26,832 nucleotides of DNA, from assembly GCA_039105265.1 (NCBI GenBank), contig JAPFFF010000310.1, forward strand, positions 1 to 26,832. The letters are read 5' to 3'. Each line of letters starts with the position of its first letter. Position 1 is the stretch's first letter. Position numbers and translations under genes: made by a program. This DNA is from Tritrichomonas musculus (taxonomy: Eukaryota; Parabasalia; Tritrichomonadida; Tritrichomonadidae). This document shows, piece after piece, positions 18,664-26,677 of the stretch. The notes under the pieces are model-generated. The model was not told the DNA's origin, made no database searches, and saw only the letters and a list, made by a program, of their open reading frames with translations.

Positions 18664-19234
18664 AAAAAAAAATTTTGATCGTTATTTCCAAAAAAAATAC
18701 AAGAAGCATGATTCATTAAATAAAAATGTATTTTTGTTTATACAATATATTATTATTTATTAATATATTAAAGTTATTGTTATTTATTATTTAAAAGCCA
18801 AGATACGAAAAAATAGGTATGTTCAAAAATTGAATTGAAAGTACCATGGTTTGTACAAAAAGTAAAGGTTATTTTTTACTGAACAAATAACTGATTTGCT
18901 ATTAATAAACATCAAATGATTTATCTATTTAATTTATTTAATTATCATTAATTTTTTCAGAATGATTTAAATTTGATTTTTCATATACTGCTTTAATAAT
19001 ACTTTTTATTATTGTTATATATTATAAAATAATGTTATTATTTATATTCAAATGTTTAATTGTTTATTTATTGTTTTTTTTTATGAGTTATATATATATT
19101 ATTGACTTCAAAAAAATATCTCAATTAATTTGAATAATCTCATAGAATCGGTCAGACTGCAAATAATAAAATTAACCCAAAATATTGTGATAAAATTTTC
19201 TTTTCAATATTGTGTATAATTGAACTACTATACC
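18664..19234. other. AT-rich spacer between the small element and the Polinton
   Basis: AT-rich DNA without a credible open frame. From about 19230 the composition changes sharply to the richer base mix of the Polinton. I see nothing identifiable here. Confidence 0.55.
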
Positions 19235-19275
19235 TAAGGATGGTTCCTGATACTTCGTATCATTCACCATCCTTA
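19235..19275. repeat. Imperfect hairpin at the Polinton edge
   Basis: TAAGGATGGT, TCC, TGATAC, then a TTC loop, GTATCA, TTC, ACCATCCTTA: two stems of 6 and 10 bp separated by a 3-by-3 internal loop. It sits where composition changes from AT-rich spacer to Polinton. A structural role at the terminus is possible but not shown. Confidence 0.7.
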
Positions 19276-19302
19276 ACATTAATTAACCCCTTTAACGCAT
19301 CA

Positions 19303-19430
19303 CCTCACGTTGAACTCACGTTGAACTCACGTTGAACTCACGTTGAACTCACGTTGAACTCATGTTGAACTCACGTTGAACTCACGTTGAACTCATGTTG
19401 AACTCACGTTGAACTCATGTCGAAACCTAT
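19303..19430 (+). repeat. 11-bp minisatellite (TCACGTTGAAC), about 11 copies
   Basis: Tandem CTCACGTTGAA units with an 11-bp period occupy 19303-19430, some with CATGTTGAA. Degenerate copies continue to about 19560 (CACGTTGAACTCATGTCAAAC and similar). The array lies between the edge hairpin and the first Polinton gene, a usual place for terminal inverted repeats in this family, so it may be part of the terminal repeat. The region from 19276 to 19711 holds no gene that I can support. Confidence 0.85.
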
Positions 19431-19707
19431 GTCATCACCTCACGTTGAACTCATGTCAAACCTATGTTAACACCTCATCATCCAACTCACGTCACAACAC
19501 ATGTTACCAACTCACCACATCATCTCACGTTGAACTCACGTCATCTAACTTAATGTGTCATAATACTTCATTACATACTGGATAAAAACTTACAATCCCA
19601 TTACATAATGTGTTTTGACTTTCATTTATATCAACATATTTTTAGCGTGCCTATTTATTACACCACATCAACGCTTCACATAATGCGGTACATGTGTTTA
19701 AACAACA

Positions 19708-19714
19708 TCAAATG
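19708..19714 (+). promoter_or_regulatory. TCAAATG start context (initiator-like)
   Basis: The heptamer TCAAATG overlaps the start codon here and recurs exactly at 20964, 22068, 23641, 24397 and 26674, that is at six of nine Polinton genes. The other three have related contexts (CAAACATG, TCATAAATG, TGCAAATG). Trichomonad genes use a TCA-type initiator placed very close to the ATG. The recurrence suggests that each gene has its own tiny promoter with a leader of only a few bases. The motif is seen; its function is inferred. Confidence 0.5.
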
Positions 19715-20941
19715 TCATATAGACGTGATGCAAAGTCAGATGAATCAATACCATTACCAATTGAAACGGTGTATAACTCTGTTACGGATGCAATAACAAC
19801 CAAAGATGAAGATGGAGATAAAGATTACTTTCGTAATGGCATTGAACATTTCAATCGAATCTATTTTAACTACCCACCTGAGTGGAGGACATCTGATGTA
19901 GGTGAGAAGATAATTGGCGTACGTAATATGAGGATCAACATAAGACAATGCATGCAATTAGAATTCGTATTGTATATTCGTAAATACAAAGAAGACAAAT
20001 TTAATGAGCTGGCTAAAGGTTTGGAATATGAAATTGATGATATGACTGATGAACAGATTCAAGATGTAATCAATCGTATGGATAGAAAAGATTGTAAAGT
20101 GTTTAGAATTCAATATATTAATGATATATTTGATGATATCAATGATTTCATTAGAGATTTACGTGATACTGTTAAAGAAGAAAACATTTATAACAAACTT
20201 CTTAGTGACATATATGATTCAGACCAATCTAATGATGATAAGATAGCAGCATATGAACAATTAGATGAAGATAAAAATAACTACTATCTCATGTGCTTAC
20301 GAAATGATATACCATTCCATCTTCATGGTGAGACTAAAGGTGAATATCTATTTAGTGACTTTACTGCAAATGTTGATATAGGTGATAATACCATACTTAC
20401 ATTTTCATCACCTTATAATTACTATGAAGGATACTATGTTGATATCATGATGACAGCTGATAATGATAATGCAACCTATAAGAAATTCTATATGTGGGAT
20501 GATGATAATGATGAACCTTTACCTTATGCTGCACTCAATCCAGGTGAATTAGATCTTAATATATACGATGATGATACTGTTAATGATAGATTTGAGTTTG
20601 ATACAGCGTGTTACTTTCATATTGGTGATAACAACCCATATCGTAATAGCATTCATCATATAACTAAGTTCCATCGTGAATTAACATTCAAACACATACT
20701 AACCAACTTACAATGTGAAGTAGCAGCATCATTTGCATCACAATCCAACCATAACCTCATTGGTAGAACAAATGAAGCATACACTCCAATCAAATACTAT
20801 AAGTTGAATGACAATGATGATAAGTTCTGGATTGAACTCTACGATAGAAATGAAATAGATATACCAGTTGCATTTGAAGACTTCTTTGTGTTTACAATGG
20901 ATGTAGTACTATTGCAGAATCGTAAGTTAATATATAGTTAA
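19712..20941 (+). CDS. Acidic Polinton protein of unknown function, first gene
   Basis: This 409-residue protein is rich in Asp, Asn, Tyr and Ile. The start is set at the ATG in ATCAAATG rather than at an upstream GTG. Residues up to about 200 are helix-rich and charged (for example DMTDEQIQDVINRMDRKD). The second half looks beta-rich, with YNYYEGYYVDIMMTAD and a C-terminal block FWIELYDRNEIDIPV...FVFTMDVVLL. Such a C-terminus recalls the minor capsid (penton-like) or fibre-like proteins of Polintons, but the resemblance is one of pattern only. It is the first gene of the cluster and lies 26 bp before the integrase. There is no signal peptide or membrane segment. A minor virion protein is my best guess. 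Confidence 0.7.
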   Translation: MSYRRDAKSDESIPLPIETVYNSVTDAITTKDEDGDKDYFRNGIEHFNRIYFNYPPEWRTSDVGEKIIGVRNMRINIRQCMQLEFVLYIRKYKEDKFNELAKGLEYEIDDMTDEQIQDVINRMDRKDCKVFRIQYINDIFDDINDFIRDLRDTVKEENIYNKLLSDIYDSDQSNDDKIAAYEQLDEDKNNYYLMCLRNDIPFHLHGETKGEYLFSDFTANVDIGDNTILTFSSPYNYYEGYYVDIMMTADNDNATYKKFYMWDDDNDEPLPYAALNPGELDLNIYDDDTVNDRFEFDTACYFHIGDNNPYRNSIHHITKFHRELTFKHILTNLQCEVAASFASQSNHNLIGRTNEAYTPIKYYKLNDNDDKFWIELYDRNEIDIPVAFEDFFVFTMDVVLLQNRKLIYS

Positions 20942-20967
20942 TAACATTTTTACTTTGCATTGATCAA

Positions 20968-22065
20968 ATGTCAAGGGTTAAGTTCAATACCATTGATGAA
21001 GTCTATGCTAAGTACCCCACCAAGTCCATATCTAAATTCAAACGCATAGCCAATCGATATGGGTTCACTGATGATGAAGCTAAACACTATCTCAACACAA
21101 TGGTTGTACACGATCAACGCAAGCCCAAACCTAAGTTCATGCATATATATTCGAAGCTACCACATGCATTTCAAATGGACACGTTCATTGATCATAAAGC
21201 AGCAGGTCAACCTAACTACTTAATACTTATCAATATCAACACACGTAAAGCATATGCTTATATGATACATGGTAAGGGTGCTAATGAAATACATAGAGCA
21301 CTTAATGAGTTCATCAAAGTTGAACCTCAATGCAGAGCCATTATGTCAGATGAGGATGCGGCTTATTTATCAAACACTGTGCTTGACTTCATGCAACAAC
21401 ATAACATCATATATACAACCACAACCGATAACGATCATAACAAGCTTGGTATTATCAACCGCTTCATGAGAACGATACGTGATATGCGATTCAATCAACC
21501 AAAGCTAAGTGTACTACAGATAGTTGACTCATACAATGACATGCCACATGGTTCACTACATAACAAGTCACCCAATGATATCACTCAAGATGACGAGTTA
21601 ACATACATACATGAGATGGAACATCAAGTTAATCCATATGATTTCAAACCGGGTGACAGAGTTAGGATAGTGTTTGATGCAAATCCATTCGTTAAACATC
21701 GTTCGAACCTATCTAAAGTTGCATACATAGTTGATTCTAATGATGGTAACCAATTCTTGATACGATCTACAGATGGATCTGTCAATACAATGCCAGGTTA
21801 CAAACTCGTTAAAGCAGCTAGCAACATTCCATTAGCAACCACACTTGATGATGGCAAACGTGGTGTGGTTAAATCAATCACATCATATAACAAATCAAAA
21901 GACACATACAATATCATATATGATCTAGGCAATGGTTCAACAATGAAAGACACTATTCCATCTAAGAACATGCGTGAAGGTCACCCAACTAAGCTCTCAA
22001 CAATGGAACGACAGTACTGGCTTAAACGTAAGACCATACCAGATCACATTAAGAAGTTCATCTAA
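20968..22065 (+). CDS. Polinton integrase (retroviral-type, rve family)
   Basis: This 365-residue protein inserts the element into host DNA. Residues 1-55 form a helical N-terminal part. Residues about 65-200 are the RNase H-like integrase core, with FQMDTFIDHKAAG (D71), a beta strand YLILININTRKAYAY, IMSDEDAAY (D128), LGIINRFMRTIRD near 160-172, and the family-typical YNDMPHGSLHNKSPNDI. Residues 222-285 match the SH3-like C-terminal domain (FKPGDRVRI...FVKHRSNLSKVAYIV). A further small beta domain at about 296-340 (GVVKSITSYN..DTYNIIYDLG) resembles a chromo-like or Tudor-like module that could steer target choice. The start lies in GATCAAATG. The ATPase follows after 6 bp. Confidence 0.88.
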   Translation: MSRVKFNTIDEVYAKYPTKSISKFKRIANRYGFTDDEAKHYLNTMVVHDQRKPKPKFMHIYSKLPHAFQMDTFIDHKAAGQPNYLILININTRKAYAYMIHGKGANEIHRALNEFIKVEPQCRAIMSDEDAAYLSNTVLDFMQQHNIIYTTTTDNDHNKLGIINRFMRTIRDMRFNQPKLSVLQIVDSYNDMPHGSLHNKSPNDITQDDELTYIHEMEHQVNPYDFKPGDRVRIVFDANPFVKHRSNLSKVAYIVDSNDGNQFLIRSTDGSVNTMPGYKLVKAASNIPLATTLDDGKRGVVKSITSYNKSKDTYNIIYDLGNGSTMKDTIPSKNMREGHPTKLSTMERQYWLKRKTIPDHIKKFI

Positions 22066-22071
22066 TATCAA

Positions 22072-22935
22072 ATGAGTCAACATAAAAACGTTATGAATGA
22101 AGTTAAACATCTTATTCAAGAGTCGTTACGTAAAAACCAACGTGATATTGAGATGGCATTGATTAAACCACTAAGTGAAGAGTATCCATTCTCATCAAAT
22201 GGTATCTACTTTTTAATTGGTAAGATGGGCGCTGGTAAATCATTCTGGATATGGTCACACATCATGATAACTGAACGACTATTCGCTAAGCCATACTATA
22301 GTAAGATCATCTTCTGTTCAACGTCGGGCAAACTTGATAAGACAGCTGAAGTACTATCCAAAAACGTTAAGACACCCATTGAATACATCAAAGAAGAACA
22401 TCTATTGCCATATCTCAAGCGTCATCTCAAACGCAAGCTCAAGTACTATGCTATGGTTAAACATGTGTTATCAAAAATGGTTGACACCAATGAGGAGATG
22501 GCAAGAATCATTAACAAGCATTCATTGTATGAGATTGAAGATAGGATTGCATATGTAGCAAATAAGCTAGTTAAATATCAAACAGCTTCATACCCATACA
22601 ACACACTGCTGGTTCTTGATGATGCAGCTGGATCACCACTACTTAAGAATGGCAACAGTGAACTATGTCGTTTACTAACTAAGACACGTCACTACAACAT
22701 AACCTGTATCATAGCAGTGCAAACACTTCGATTCGTTCATCTCAACGTTAAACGTTTAGCTACTGACATCATATGCTATAGTGGCTTCAGTAAAGAGGAT
22801 TTCACATCAATGCTACAGCAAACACCTAACAATCTTGACATTAAATCAACTACAGAAGCATACCTCAATCATAAAGGCCAACACGATAAATTCATAATCA
22901 ACATCGTTGCGAATCAATCACACTTTGAAGTTTAA
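22072..22935 (+). CDS. Polinton genome-packaging ATPase (FtsK/HerA, A32-like)
   Basis: A 287-residue P-loop ATPase that would drive element DNA into the capsid. Walker A is GKMGAGKS at residues 50-57 after GIYFLI; Walker B is LLVLDD at 179-184; the following TRHYNITCIIAVQT at 205-218 gives the conserved strand with Gln used by this family as a sensor. Length fits Polinton and A32-type packaging ATPases. It lies between the integrase and a set of small virion-type proteins, consistent with a packaging role. The start lies in TATCAAATG. The family assignment is firm; packaging is known for relatives, not shown here. Confidence 0.9.
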   Translation: MSQHKNVMNEVKHLIQESLRKNQRDIEMALIKPLSEEYPFSSNGIYFLIGKMGAGKSFWIWSHIMITERLFAKPYYSKIIFCSTSGKLDKTAEVLSKNVKTPIEYIKEEHLLPYLKRHLKRKLKYYAMVKHVLSKMVDTNEEMARIINKHSLYEIEDRIAYVANKLVKYQTASYPYNTLLVLDDAAGSPLLKNGNSELCRLLTKTRHYNITCIIAVQTLRFVHLNVKRLATDIICYSGFSKEDFTSMLQQTPNNLDIKSTTEAYLNHKGQHDKFIINIVANQSHFEV

Positions 22936-22947
22936 TGAATTACAAAC

Positions 22948-23385
22948 ATGGGATTCAAAAGTTTCATTACCAGTGGATGGAACAGATTAAAAAGTGATAT
23001 TCATCAAGGATTGATTGGTGCAAAGAATGCAGCTCACCACATATGGAGTGCCACTAAGAAGGGGTTGATTGGTGCAAAGAACTTCGCTGTTAACCATCCT
23101 AAAGCTGTAGGCATGGCATTACATGCATTGACACCATTTGCATCAGCATTCAACCCAGCATTAGGTGCGTTAACAGCAACAGGTGCTAACATATTAAACA
23201 ACATGCCAAAGGGAAGTATTACAAACAAGCTTGAGAAAATCAGTGAGCAATTTGCGAGAGGTGCATTAAAACCTAATGTAACAACCATCACTACAGGTGG
23301 TTCATCATCAGCACAAGCTGCAGTTGATTCACGACGAGCTACATCACATCGAACACATAAGTGGACACCAGTTAGAGGTGTTTAA
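22948..23385 (+). CDS. Small Polinton protein with internal GLIGAKN duplication, possible minor virion protein
   Basis: This 145-residue protein contains GLIGAKNAAHHIW and GLIGAKNFAVNHP about 20 residues apart, followed by an Ala-rich hydrophobic stretch (AVGMALHALTPFASAFNPAL, then GALTATGANIL) and a Ser/Thr/Arg tail. The N-terminus (MGFKSFITSGWNRLKSDI) could form an amphipathic helix. Small proteins with amphipathic N-termini and hydrophobic centres in this position are often virion-associated, like adenovirus protein VI, but no direct family match is claimed. The gene lies 12 bp after the ATPase and 10 bp before the next gene. Confidence 0.65.
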   Translation: MGFKSFITSGWNRLKSDIHQGLIGAKNAAHHIWSATKKGLIGAKNFAVNHPKAVGMALHALTPFASAFNPALGALTATGANILNNMPKGSITNKLEKISEQFARGALKPNVTTITTGGSSSAQAAVDSRRATSHRTHKWTPVRGV

Positions 23386-23395
23386 TGAGTCATAA

Positions 23396-23611
23396 ATGAG
23401 TTTCAACACAAGAACTAACGCATATCGATCAAGTCAATCAGTTATCGTATCTGGACCTGGTACGATGTACAATGAAGTAACTAGACCTAGATCAAACACC
23501 AAACAATATCACGCTAACACTAACACACATGATGTAACGACACCATATATAAGGTCAAGCAATAGTCACAAATCAAAGTCACATAATAAACGTAAATCAT
23601 CACGTAAGTAA
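23396..23611 (+). CDS. Small basic Ser/Arg/Lys-rich Polinton protein
   Basis: This 71-residue protein has an N-terminus of mixed composition (MSFNTRTNAYRSSQS) and a strongly basic end (SHKSKSHNKRKSSRK). The basic tail would suit nucleic-acid binding or a nuclear localisation signal, as in small virion core proteins. The start lies in AGTCATAAATG, 10 bp after the previous stop. Its place among closely spaced genes supports it being real. Function unknown. Confidence 0.55.
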   Translation: MSFNTRTNAYRSSQSVIVSGPGTMYNEVTRPRSNTKQYHANTNTHDVTTPYIRSSNSHKSKSHNKRKSSRK

Positions 23612-23644
23612 ACAATATTGACTTTTTATTTTTGTGTATTTCAA

Positions 23645-24373
23645 ATGTCCAAATATGTTACTGGCATGAAGCGCAATCAGATCATTCAACGTTGGTTGCA
23701 AGGCATTGACGATGAGCAATATGAAGTGTTCCCTACTAAGAAAGAGGGTAAGTACATTGTTAAACAACGAAAGCAACCACTCATTCATAGGGATAAATCA
23801 TCAGACAATCTCAATGGTATGCTTGAATCAAGTGGTAACCCCAATGTTAACTCAAGTGGTAACCTCAATGATAACTGTATTAGAGATGCAGCTGCTGGCA
23901 AAGCCAGTAACTCAAGTGGTAACTCAAATGCTAACTCAAGTGCTTACCTCAATGCTAACTCAAGTGATAACCCCAATGATGAACCATCACAACATGAAGA
24001 AGCACAACCTATGCATACGCCAACACGTCTACCTAATAGATTCAAACAACACACTACTCAACGTACAACATCACCACCACATCAAGTTGCCACACATGAT
24101 ACAACCATTAACTTGGAGATCCTTGAACAGCTACGTTCATTAGGTGAAGAGCTACGTAATGATAGATTCAAGCGTGAACAAAAGCAATACATCAAGCATG
24201 TCGTTAATAAGGAACTATCAAAGCCACGTGTAAGAAGTAAGTACGTACCTGATCTATTGCCATCTGATGAGCCAACACAACCACCTAATGAATCACCACC
24301 ATCAAGTGAACCCATATATGATCAACCAAATATCATTGAGCAACAACCATTCATATCACGCATTCGACGTTGA
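23645..24373 (+). CDS. Polinton low-complexity protein with SSGN repeats
   Basis: This 242-residue protein starts at the ATG in TTTCAAATG; an upstream in-frame ATG at 23618 lies in an AT-rich gap and lacks that context. Residues 1-45 form a short folded-looking basic domain (RNQIIQRWLQGIDDEQYEVFP). Residues about 50-95 are Asn/Ser-rich with repeated SSGN units (NSSGN, ANSSAYLNANSS). After a Thr/Pro-rich linker comes a charged helix, possibly coiled coil (LEILEQLRSLGEEL, KREQKQYIKHVVNKEL), and a Pro/Ser-rich tail ending ISRIRR. The layout suggests a scaffold or adaptor between capsid parts. Not recognised; the gene stands directly before the capsid gene. Confidence 0.65.
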   Translation: MSKYVTGMKRNQIIQRWLQGIDDEQYEVFPTKKEGKYIVKQRKQPLIHRDKSSDNLNGMLESSGNPNVNSSGNLNDNCIRDAAAGKASNSSGNSNANSSAYLNANSSDNPNDEPSQHEEAQPMHTPTRLPNRFKQHTTQRTTSPPHQVATHDTTINLEILEQLRSLGEELRNDRFKREQKQYIKHVVNKELSKPRVRSKYVPDLLPSDEPTQPPNESPPSSEPIYDQPNIIEQQPFISRIRR

Positions 24374-24400
24374 TTAAATACATATTTTTAATACATTCAA

Positions 24401-25999
24401 ATGACATTCAACGCAGAAGTATTCCATAAGACGTCAGCTGAAGTCAACACTCAAGTTGCAAGCTACTTTGATGTAGTTGATAATGCTATTGCCATGTCCG
24501 ATACCAATCATAAGTATTTCATTGATGCACAAGCTTCATACAGTCCATCTGCACCTATCCATGCAGGGTCATTCACCACATTCATCATCAGTCCAACATG
24601 TGATAACACTGCAGATATATATAATGGCTTCATCAAAGCAACATTAAAAGTAAATGTAAAACTTGATCAACGACTTGCTATAACACAAGTTAATGGCTAT
24701 GATTTTGATTCACTGTGGGTTGGCTTCAAAGATGCAATGGATGCAGTTGAGAAGTATGAGATCCTTGCTAATGGCATATCAATATACACTCAAAACTTTG
24801 CTCCAGAAGAATCATTCATCACTGCATGTGGTGCAAATGAAACATCAAAACGAGCTGATGTATTTTCAAAGGTTCGTCATAAAGATATATTCCATCGTAG
24901 ATTTCATCTTGCTCATTGTGGTAACTTCATATTATTCAGAGACAAGGATGGTAATAAAGTTAATCATGTTGATAACATCGAGATACCATTAAAGATTGAC
25001 TTGCGAAGGTTCTTACCATTGAGTAACATTAAATATCTACCTGCATTCGCTGGTAAGCTTGAGTTGAAAATCATGTTTGGTACACAAGCTCTCCTCTATT
25101 GTCCATGTGGACCATCTAAAGAATTGATGTCAACCATTCAAGATTATACTGACTTCGCATTTAATGAAATCACTAATGAATTCACTCCTATTGGTGACCC
25201 AGTTAAAATGTGGACTGCTTCAAATGATGATGATAATGGTATACATAACATTACATCTGATGATCGTACATTAACTGTTGCACGTGATTATGAAGTATAC
25301 AATTGTCATAGTATCATACCTAACTTCGGCATTGATGCTGATATATATAACTCTCTCATACAACGATACACGAAGCAAGAGCTTATCTTTCCAACGCAGA
25401 TACTCACATTCACTACCATGTCAAAGAAGCTTAGCGATGGTCATTGTTCATCCACTCAAACAATCACACCGCGATTTGTTGATTCAATCTTCTTCCTCTT
25501 CCCATTGAAAGCAACACATCATACTGTATTTAAGAATCCAATGTTTAACAGCTTCCAACTACGATGTGGTGGGTATGGTACTATACCTGCAATACCATTC
25601 AATACAGCTGATGGTGAGGATCCAATGTTGATTGAACTATGTCAGAACGCTATGAATGTTAATGGTGAACAAACAGGTTTTAATAAAGAGGTCACTGCAT
25701 CATTGGTTAATTATGAAGAATGGAATGAAAACACTACTGGATTATATAGTAATGATCGCACGTCATTCTTTATTGGGTTGCCAACTGAGACAGATAACAC
25801 TTTCCAACAAGGTCAAACCACTAACACGCCAATCACATATGAAATCGTATGTGACCTTGATGATACTTACTATACACAGAACAACACTACACCACCATTG
25901 ATGGCATTGTTACAAGACACTGTTATATCAATTCATGTTCAACCTAATGGTATGCCTCCCGTTGTAGAAATAGGCCAGTACGATATTACAAGTCGTTAA
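24401..25999 (+). CDS. Probable Polinton major capsid protein (double jelly-roll)
   Basis: A 532-residue protein that would form the hexagonal capsomers of the particle. Length and position after the packaging ATPase and small virion genes match Polinton major capsid proteins. The sequence is beta-rich, without low complexity, and has motifs of the type seen in this family: a strand pair after SYSPSAPIHAGSFTTFIISP, the helix-bearing loop FKDAMDAVEKYEILANGIS followed by FAPEESFIT, and later paired strands ending in the C-terminal VISIHVQPNGMPP. The start lies in ATTCAAATG. The identification rests on context and overall pattern; a structural prediction should show two eight-stranded jelly-rolls. 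Confidence 0.72.
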   Translation: MTFNAEVFHKTSAEVNTQVASYFDVVDNAIAMSDTNHKYFIDAQASYSPSAPIHAGSFTTFIISPTCDNTADIYNGFIKATLKVNVKLDQRLAITQVNGYDFDSLWVGFKDAMDAVEKYEILANGISIYTQNFAPEESFITACGANETSKRADVFSKVRHKDIFHRRFHLAHCGNFILFRDKDGNKVNHVDNIEIPLKIDLRRFLPLSNIKYLPAFAGKLELKIMFGTQALLYCPCGPSKELMSTIQDYTDFAFNEITNEFTPIGDPVKMWTASNDDDNGIHNITSDDRTLTVARDYEVYNCHSIIPNFGIDADIYNSLIQRYTKQELIFPTQILTFTTMSKKLSDGHCSSTQTITPRFVDSIFFLFPLKATHHTVFKNPMFNSFQLRCGGYGTIPAIPFNTADGEDPMLIELCQNAMNVNGEQTGFNKEVTASLVNYEEWNENTTGLYSNDRTSFFIGLPTETDNTFQQGQTTNTPITYEIVCDLDDTYYTQNNTTPPLMALLQDTVISIHVQPNGMPPVVEIGQYDITSR

Positions 26000-26042
26000 T
26001 ACATGTTAATGTGTAACTAATTATATTATCATTTTTGACTTC

Positions 26043-26654
26043 ATGCAAATGACAATTGAACAGCATTGGGAAACACTTAAAGTTGATTCATCATTTGAGA
26101 TATGCACTGAATACCCATATCAAGTCAGACGTAGGGATAACCATAAGGTTGTATCTGAATCAATGAATGGAAGTGGCTATCCACAATTAAGGGTGAATTC
26201 AACTACATATCCTAAGCATCGTGTCATTGCATTACAATGGATAGCTAATGATGACCTTGTCAATAAGGTTGAAGTCGATCATATTAACAAAGATAGAACA
26301 GACTATCACATTAGCAATTTGCGTTGGGTAACACCTACTGAGAATAGGCTTAACAAAGCAGGTCATGGCCATATTAAGTATGAGTATTTTGATGACATAC
26401 CTGATGAATCAATAGTGATTGACACGTATGAGACTAAAAATGGTATGCGTTACTTTGAACAAGGTCGATATTACTATTACCATGATGATGCTAATGATGA
26501 AGATGTGTTCTATGGTAGAGTAGCTGATGATTTATATCGACGACTTCACATCAATGTAACAAAGTCTGAATGTAAAGTGGTTTATTGCATGGACGTTAAC
26601 AACAAACTAGTAGGTGTATGCATTAGCAAGTTCAAACGTCAACATGATCTTTAA
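26043..26654 (+). CDS. HNH endonuclease carried by the Polinton
   Basis: This 203-residue protein begins with a NUMOD4-like stretch (HWETLKVDSSFEICTEYPYQV) followed by a strand-turn segment GSGYPQLRVNSTTYPKHRVIA. The HNH nuclease signature follows: H59-R60, VDHINKDR with D79-H80, ISNLRWVTPTEN with N92 and N101. The second half (FDDIPDESIVIDTYETKNG...YYYYHDDANDEDVFYGRV) is acidic and unlike known HNH domains, perhaps a target-recognition part. The protein would cut DNA, possibly for element mobility or competition with other copies. A second ATG at 26049 in GCAAATG context could be the true start. The gene follows the capsid gene by 43 bp. Confidence 0.85.
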   Translation: MQMTIEQHWETLKVDSSFEICTEYPYQVRRRDNHKVVSESMNGSGYPQLRVNSTTYPKHRVIALQWIANDDLVNKVEVDHINKDRTDYHISNLRWVTPTENRLNKAGHGHIKYEYFDDIPDESIVIDTYETKNGMRYFEQGRYYYYHDDANDEDVFYGRVADDLYRRLHINVTKSECKVVYCMDVNNKLVGVCISKFKRQHDL

Positions 26655-26677
26655 TCAATGTATTTGTTTTTACTCAA

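Noticed and set aside
19608-19957. Short frames overlapping the start of the first Polinton gene
   Set aside because: They overlap the well-supported 409-residue frame and lack the TCAAATG context.
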